A stretch of DNA of 64,000 nucleotides from assembly GCF_040361195.1 (NCBI RefSeq), contig NZ_APNE01000001.1; one strand, written 5' to 3'. The notes beneath the pieces were generated by a model, which saw only the letters and a list, made by a program, of their open reading frames with translations, made no database searches and was not told the DNA's origin. Of the stretch, positions 59,377-64,000 are shown in pieces (the stretch's first letter is position 1; the number at the start of each line of letters is the position of its first letter). The stretch comes from Salinisphaera hydrothermalis. Its GTDB lineage: Bacteria; Pseudomonadota; Gammaproteobacteria; Nevskiales; Salinisphaeraceae. The position numbers and the translations under genes were made by a program.

Positions 59377-60636
59377 ATGACGCGCATGCTGCCTGCTCAT
59401 GTGTTCTCGTTGGAACCTGCCGCGGTGATGCGCGTGCTGGCCGGGCTACGTTATCTGGCGGTCGCGCTGATGGGGATCGCCGTGGTGCTCATGGCGGTGG
59501 CCGGGCGGGATCTGCCGCCGGTGTTGTGGAGCCTGCCGGCAATACTGCTGGCGTTCAACCTGGGCGTCGCGTGGCGGCTGCGGCGTCTCGCGCAGCCGAG
59601 CGCGCTCGAGCTGGTCGGCCATCTGGCGGTCGACACCCTCGCCTTGTTCGTTTTGTTCTGGACAGTCGGCGGGGCGACCAATCCGTTCGTCTCGTTGTTT
59701 CTCGTGCCGGTCGCGCTGGCGGCCACCGCCCTGTCGATCCGCCATGCGATCGCGGTGACGCTCCTCGCCGTGGCGGCGTATACCGCCTTGCTTTTGCGTT
59801 ATCTCTGGCGGATTCAGGACCCGGAGGCCTTCGTCGGCTTCGAGCGTCATGTGGTCGGCATGTGGGGTAATTTTCTCTTGGCGGCAGCGCTATTGTGCGG
59901 TTTTCTGCTGGTGCTGGCTGCCGTGCTGCGTGCCCGCGAGCGCGAACTGGCCGCTCAGCGTGAGCGCCTGATGCGCGACGATGCCGTGGTGTCGGTCGCG
60001 ACCGTGGCCGCGGGCGCGGCCCATGCGCTCAACACACCGTTGTCGACGATCGCGGTCGCGGCCGAATCGCTGGCCGAGCATCCGGAGCTGCCGGCGGATA
60101 TGCGCGAGGAGGTCGCGACCATCCGTAGTCAGGCCGAATTATGCGCGACTGAATTGCGGCGTTTGGTCGCTGCCCGCGATCCGAAGGCGCAGGAGGTCAC
60201 GTCGCTGCAGCGCTATATCGCCCGGCTGGTCTCGGACTGGCGGGCGCGCCGACCCGAGATCGATCTCATCGAGCATGGCCGGGCAACGCTCGACGAGCGC
60301 GCGCTGCGTAACGATCCAGCGCTCACGCAAGCGTTGGCCAACCTGCTTGACAACGCGGCCGATGCCGCGATCGCGGCGGGCGACCACCGCTTGTGGTTGA
60401 CATGGGCACGCGAATCGACCGTTCTCGAAGTGGCTATCGATGATCCGGGTCGCGGGTTGGCCCGCGGCGCCGGCAACGGTTCGGCCAAGTCGGGCGGGCT
60501 CGGGCTCGGGCTTACGCTGGCTCGCGCGAGTCTGTCGCGGCTGGGCGGTGACCTGGTATTTACGGCGTCGGCCCGCGGCGGTACGCGAACTCTGGTGCAT
60601 TTGCCGCTCGATGCACTGGAAAGGGAGGCGGCATGA
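59377..60636 (+). CDS. regB: Redox-sensing histidine kinase, RegB/PrrB/ActS type
   Basis: The 419-residue protein has six membrane helices in the first 185 residues. GGATNPF at 98-104 is the quinone-sensing GGXXNPF heptapeptide of RegB. The H box AAGAAHALNTPLSTI has the phosphorylated His216, and Cys256 (SQAELCATEL) falls at the place of the RegB redox cysteine. The ATP domain has NLLDNAADAA, DDPGRGL and GLGLGLTLA. It overlaps regA by four bases (ATGA). It senses the quinone pool and oxygen state and controls respiration genes. The usual senC neighbour is replaced by a TonB receptor. Confidence 0.95.
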   Translation: MTRMLPAHVFSLEPAAVMRVLAGLRYLAVALMGIAVVLMAVAGRDLPPVLWSLPAILLAFNLGVAWRLRRLAQPSALELVGHLAVDTLALFVLFWTVGGATNPFVSLFLVPVALAATALSIRHAIAVTLLAVAAYTALLLRYLWRIQDPEAFVGFERHVVGMWGNFLLAAALLCGFLLVLAAVLRARERELAAQRERLMRDDAVVSVATVAAGAAHALNTPLSTIAVAAESLAEHPELPADMREEVATIRSQAELCATELRRLVAARDPKAQEVTSLQRYIARLVSDWRARRPEIDLIEHGRATLDERALRNDPALTQALANLLDNAADAAIAAGDHRLWLTWARESTVLEVAIDDPGRGLARGAGNGSAKSGGLGLGLTLARASLSRLGGDLVFTASARGGTRTLVHLPLDALEREAA

Positions 60637-61166
60637 AGCTGCTCATCGTCGACGACGATGCGATCTTTGCCCGGACATTGGTGCGGGCGTTGGATCGTCT
60701 CGGTCACCCGGCCTGTGCCGCCGACACGCCGGAGGCCGCCCTGGCCCTGGCGCGAGATCGCCGCTTCGATGCCGCGATCGTAGACCTGCGGCTCGGCGAG
60801 CGCAGCGGCCTGGCACTGATCGAACCGCTGCTTGGGGTCGATGCCGGGTTACGTATTCTGATGCTCACCGGCTACGCCAGCATCGCCACCGCGATCGAAG
60901 CGATCAAGCGCGGTGCGTTCAATTACCTGCCGAAGCCCGCCACGGCCCGGCAGATTCTCGCCGCGCTGGCACACGAAGCTATGGCCGACGAGGGCTCGAT
61001 GGTCGAGCCTCCGGCAACGCCGACCTCGCTACGGCGGCTGGAATGGGAGCATATTCAGCACGTACTGGCCGAGCACGACGGCAACATCTCGGCCACGGCC
61101 CGTGCGCTTGGCATGCACCGGCGCACCCTGCAGCGCAAGCTGGCCAAGAAACCGGTGCAGGAATGA
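60633..61166 (+). CDS. regA: Redox response regulator, RegA/PrrA/ActR type
   Basis: The 177-residue protein has a receiver domain with acidic pair Asp7-Asp8, phosphorylated Asp51 (IVDLRLGERSG), LTGYASIATAIEAIKRGAFN and Lys in YLPKPAT. A Pro-rich hinge leads to the Fis-type helix-turn-helix NISATARALGMHRRTLQRK at about 150-168, which is almost invariant in RegA proteins. It should activate or repress respiratory genes under control of RegB. The cyoABCD operon earlier in the window is a plausible target but I saw no defined site there. Confidence 0.96.
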   Translation: MKLLIVDDDAIFARTLVRALDRLGHPACAADTPEAALALARDRRFDAAIVDLRLGERSGLALIEPLLGVDAGLRILMLTGYASIATAIEAIKRGAFNYLPKPATARQILAALAHEAMADEGSMVEPPATPTSLRRLEWEHIQHVLAEHDGNISATARALGMHRRTLQRKLAKKPVQE

Positions 61167-61239
61167 AGGCGTTTGTATCGGAACGCGCCCGACGGCACCT
61201 GGAACGGCGCCGTTACGTTCCGCTCAGGAGGCAGCAGTC

Positions 61240-61335
61240 ATGACCGGCATTGTCATTTTCGCCATTGCGATGGTGCCTTTTTTTGGCCTGATCGGCTGGC
61301 TCGGCTACAAGGTGTTCACCAGCGGCCGACGTTAG
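61240..61335 (+). CDS. Single-helix membrane microprotein (31 aa) after regA
   Basis: AGGAGG eight bases before the ATG at 61240 is one of the strongest ribosome sites in the window. The 31-residue peptide (ending YKVFTSGRR) is one hydrophobic helix of about 20 residues (IVIFAIAMVPFFGLIGWLGY) with a basic C-terminus, a topology like respiratory-complex microproteins such as CydX or CcoQ-like helpers. It lies 73 bp after regA and probably shares its transcript. Function is unknown; coding status rests on ribosome site and composition. Confidence 0.6.
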   Translation: MTGIVIFAIAMVPFFGLIGWLGYKVFTSGRR

Positions 61336-61525
61336 CCGCAGTCCGAGCGTTCGCGGGCGGATCGTTTGACTCAAGCCGAGCGCCGCACGGCGCCCGGCCG
61401 CCGCTGCGGTCGTTGCGACATCGGGCCGTGCCGCGGCCCACCCGGGCGCGCGCGTGGACGCCGAACGCTGCAGCGGCGACAATCGGGCGCCAGCGCGTCA
61501 TGCTTCATTCCCGGTGATTTGTCCT

Positions 61526-62761
61526 ATGTCCGAGTTGTCGATGTCGAACGAGATCGCGTCTGCCCCGGAGCCCGCGGTCGAAGCCGGGCCGCGTCGTATT
61601 GTCCAGCGTGGCCCGCGGCGCTTTGTATTGCTCGGTACAGCCCATGTCTCGAAGGCCAGTGCCGACGAAGTCCGCGCCGAAATCGAAAGCGGTGACTACG
61701 ACCACGTGGCGATCGAGCTCTGCGATGCGCGGCACGCGGCGCTGACGCGCCAGTCCGAGATGGCGAACATGGATCTGTTCGCGGTGATCAAGAACGGCCA
61801 GGCCGGCATGGTCGCGGCGAATCTGGCGCTGGGCGCCTACCAGCAGCGCCTGGCCGACCAGTTCGGCATCGAGCCGGGCGCGGAAATGCGTGCGGCGATC
61901 GCGGCGGCCGAGGCCGGCGATACGCCGCTCACGCTCATCGATCGCAATATCGGCATCACCCTCAAACGGGTCTATCGCAAGATCCCCTGGTGGCAGCGTG
62001 CCACGGTGCTGGCCGGACTGGCGGCTAGCCTGGTGTCGTCGGACAAGATCAAGGAAGAAGACATCGAGCAGTTGAAGGAAGGCGACATGCTCGAAGCCAC
62101 CTTCAACGAGTTCGCCGAGCAGTCGGAGCACATGCATGCGGCGCTCATCGACGAACGCGATCAGTACATGGCGGCCAAGCTGCTCGAACAAGACGAGACC
62201 CCGGGCTCGACGTTGGTGGTGGTGGGCGCCGGCCATCTGAAGGGCCTGGCGCGCTATCTAGAAGCTGGTATGGACGATCCGGCCGGGCGCGTGTCTGAGC
62301 TGGATAGCGTGCCGTCGGGCGCCCGCTGGGTGAAGTGGATCCCCTGGATCGTGGTAGCGGTCATCGTGGTCGGCTTCGCGCTGGGTTTTTCGCGTAGCAC
62401 GGGTCTGGGCCAGCAGATGGTCGTGGAATGGGTGGTGATCAACGGTGCGCTCTCGGCGCTGGGTGCGCTGATCGCGCTCGGGCATCCGTTGACGATCGTT
62501 ACGGCCTTCGTCGCCGCGCCGATCACCTCGCTCAACCCGACCATCGGCGCCGGCATGGTCACGGCCGCGGCCGAACTGTGGTTGCGTAAACCGCGGGTGG
62601 GCGATTTCTCAACCCTGAAAACCGACGTAACCAGTGTGCGCGGGTGGTGGCGCAACCGGGTGTCGCGGACGTTGCTAGTGTTCCTGTTCTCGACCATCGG
62701 CTCGGCGATCGGAACTTATGTCGCCGGGTTCCGGATATTCGGGCAGTTGGTCGGGAGTTGA
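61526..62761 (+). CDS. TraB/PrgY domain membrane protein
   Basis: I start at the ATG at 61526 (411 residues), behind GGTGAT; an ATG at 61541 is also possible. The TraB domain (about 20-265) has GTAHVSKAS near the N-terminus, HVAIELCDARH, a DERDQYMA Arg/Asp-rich motif and VVVGAGHLKG, all family hallmarks. The last 130 residues hold four or so membrane helices (including WIPWIVVAVIVVGFALGF). Relatives include enterococcal pheromone shutdown protein PrgY and widespread bacterial and archaeal homologues, proposed to be membrane proteases; activity here is unproven. Confidence 0.9.
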   Translation: MSELSMSNEIASAPEPAVEAGPRRIVQRGPRRFVLLGTAHVSKASADEVRAEIESGDYDHVAIELCDARHAALTRQSEMANMDLFAVIKNGQAGMVAANLALGAYQQRLADQFGIEPGAEMRAAIAAAEAGDTPLTLIDRNIGITLKRVYRKIPWWQRATVLAGLAASLVSSDKIKEEDIEQLKEGDMLEATFNEFAEQSEHMHAALIDERDQYMAAKLLEQDETPGSTLVVVGAGHLKGLARYLEAGMDDPAGRVSELDSVPSGARWVKWIPWIVVAVIVVGFALGFSRSTGLGQQMVVEWVVINGALSALGALIALGHPLTIVTAFVAAPITSLNPTIGAGMVTAAAELWLRKPRVGDFSTLKTDVTSVRGWWRNRVSRTLLVFLFSTIGSAIGTYVAGFRIFGQLVGS

Positions 62762-62916
62762 CGACACTCTGACCGGTGACTCGGAGCGACCGCGCTATTG
62801 CCGGGCCCAGGGTCTGTCGGGTTTGGCGCGGGCTCGCACAAACCTCAACAGACCCTGACGCTTACGCGACGCTCCTGTCGTGGCGCGCTGGCGAGACGGC
62901 GCGGCCGCGGATCGGC
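62762..62916. terminator. Convergent intergenic hairpin between the TraB and SorC genes
   Basis: AGGGTCTGT (62809-62817) and ACAGACCCT (62850-62858) form a 9-bp stem, with GGGTTTG and CAAACC extending pairing inside. No T tract follows. It may end both convergent transcripts. The remainder of this 155-bp stretch is GC-rich and featureless. Confidence 0.45.
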
Positions 62917-63933
62917 TCAGGGCCGATCCCGTAGCACTCGGTCGCCGGTGCGAGCCACGTGATTCGGCTGACGCTGTACATTCTCGGTGGCCTGGGCCAG
63001 GTTGAGCACTGTCTGGGCGATCGATTGCGTGGTGGCGAGCGTATCGATCGCGCCGGTGCGCAGGGCGCCGAGGATGCCGGTCACCTTGGTCGGCTCGCTG
63101 GCGGTGGCGATGACGTCGGGGATATGACGCAGGTGATCGATGGTCAGGCCGATCACGCGGCCGAGCAACTGGGTTTCCGCGAGGTTGCCGTCGATATCGA
63201 TGAAGTCGTAGCCCATGATGTCGCCGACCACCCCGAGCTGGCGCAACGCCGTGATTTCGTCGTTGGTGAACCAGCCCATGCGCACCATGTTGCTGTCTTC
63301 GAGAATATCGCCGACGCCCACCACGGCCACGTCGGCGTGCTGGGCCTTGGCCAGCGACTGGCGCACGGTATCGTTGGCGAGCAGGGCATCGCGGATATGC
63401 GTGTCGGAGACGATGGCCGGCGCATAGAGCGTGACGCTTTCGCCGCCGAAGCGCATGGCCATCTGGCGACAGATCTGGTCGGCGTTCATGGTCTCGCCGC
63501 CGCGATACGAGCCGCCGATGGCGCAGACGAAGCTGCAATGCCGGCGTTGATTGGACACCACATGCTCGGGCACCGCGCTCACGTTACGGCCCATGCCGAC
63601 CGCGACTACGCTGGTGTCGGTCAGCGTCTGGTCTAGATAGCGGGCCACCAGGCCAGCGAGCAACTCGCGCTGTCGTTCCGGGTCCTTGTGATCCACAGAG
63701 ATGATCGCGCGCCGGATGCCGAAGCGTTCGATCAACGCTTTTTCCAGCGCGGCCGTGGTGTTCGGCGGGTGCTGGAGCCGGACACGGATCTCGACGATGC
63801 CATCGGCGACTGCGCGCTTGAGCAGCCGCCCGACTTTAACGCGCGAGACTTCGAAACGGCTGGCCAGCTCTTCCTGGGTCCAACCGTCGATGTGATAGAG
63901 CTTGGCCAGCTCGGTCAGTTCATCAGGTGACAT
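62917..63933 (-). CDS. SorC-family sugar-binding transcriptional regulator
   Basis: The 338-residue protein has an N-terminal helix-turn-helix (TQEELASRFEVSRVKVGRLL, about 19-38) and a C-terminal sugar-phosphate isomerase-like effector domain: VAVGMGRNVSAV, CAIGGSYRGG, VVGVGDILEDSNMVRMGW and VIGLTIDHLRHIPDVIATA. SorC/DeoR proteins respond to phosphorylated sugars and repress or activate sugar or polyol operons. It could control the polyol module 30 kb away or, more likely, genes beyond the right end of the window, since its promoter side faces that way. Confidence 0.92.
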   Translation of the reverse strand: MSPDELTELAKLYHIDGWTQEELASRFEVSRVKVGRLLKRAVADGIVEIRVRLQHPPNTTAALEKALIERFGIRRAIISVDHKDPERQRELLAGLVARYLDQTLTDTSVVAVGMGRNVSAVPEHVVSNQRRHCSFVCAIGGSYRGGETMNADQICRQMAMRFGGESVTLYAPAIVSDTHIRDALLANDTVRQSLAKAQHADVAVVGVGDILEDSNMVRMGWFTNDEITALRQLGVVGDIMGYDFIDIDGNLAETQLLGRVIGLTIDHLRHIPDVIATASEPTKVTGILGALRTGAIDTLATTQSIAQTVLNLAQATENVQRQPNHVARTGDRVLRDRP

Positions 63934-64000
63934 AGATTTTGTCTTTCACCCCTCGTGCCTCGGCTGAACGCCTGAACAGTCTGCCCCGACGCTGGTGCGA

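Noticed and set aside
1..64000. CRISPR arrays, phage genes and insertion sequences
   Set aside because: No regularly spaced repeats, cas-like genes, transposase motifs or structural phage genes were found.

Overview
This window is high-GC DNA from a gammaproteobacterium. The evidence is a proteobacterial bo3-type quinol oxidase (cyoABCD), a RegB/RegA redox two-component pair, Fur-type operators, feoAB and fhuCDB. Gene content (polyol ABC importer, Baeyer-Villiger-type monooxygenase, several metal-uptake systems) fits a free-living marine or halophilic lineage such as Salinisphaera or Halomonas relatives, but the genus is only a guess. No phage genes, insertion sequences or CRISPR arrays were seen.

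Layout. Bases 1-3.4 kb hold the tail of a ribose-type ABC sugar importer (binding protein end, double-domain ATPase) and a Gfo/Idh/MocA oxidoreductase. Bases 4.1-14.1 kb are one long co-directional catabolic cluster: SDR dehydrogenase, M24-fold hydrolase, FmdB-like small protein, ThDP-dependent E1 alpha and beta, a lipoyl-bearing E2 with a degenerate catalytic domain, an aldehyde dehydrogenase, a second E2 that has the catalytic domain but no lipoyl domain, and E3. The E2 function is therefore split over two genes. The logic resembles acetoin/2,3-butanediol breakdown (oxidise, cleave to acyl-CoA plus aldehyde, oxidise the aldehyde), but the substrate is unknown.

At 14.57 kb lies tRNA-Arg(CCG), followed by a degenerate repeat of about 180 bp that copies the last 19 nt of the tRNA, its terminator and flanking sequence, as in the tyrT repeats of E. 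coli. Then come a MscS-family channel (minus strand) and cyoABCD.

Bases 21.7-31.5 kb form a mannitol/arabitol module: xylulokinase (divergent), FSA-type transaldolase, fructokinase, smoEFG-smoK ABC importer and mannitol 2-dehydrogenase. Imported polyols become fructose or xylulose, are phosphorylated and enter central metabolism. A palindromic element of about 250 bp lies between smoG and smoK.

Bases 31.6-47.3 kb are dominated by iron: a TonB receptor behind a Fur box, feoAB plus a Cys-rich membrane protein, fhuCDB, a PvdE-like ABC exporter, a methyltransferase and fhuF, with Fur-like sites at 31.65, 40.0 and 47.16 kb. A FabH-like synthase, a rhodanese and an EptA-like transferase lie among them.

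Bases 47.3-64 kb are mixed: flavin monooxygenase, sorbosone-dehydrogenase-like quinoprotein, old yellow enzyme, BASS transporter plus MFS pair, a chemoreceptor behind a probable sigma-28 promoter, a metallophosphoesterase, a second TonB receptor followed by regB-regA and a 31-residue membrane peptide, a TraB-domain membrane protein and a SorC-family sugar-responsive regulator. All functions are read from sequence motifs and family knowledge; no searches were run.
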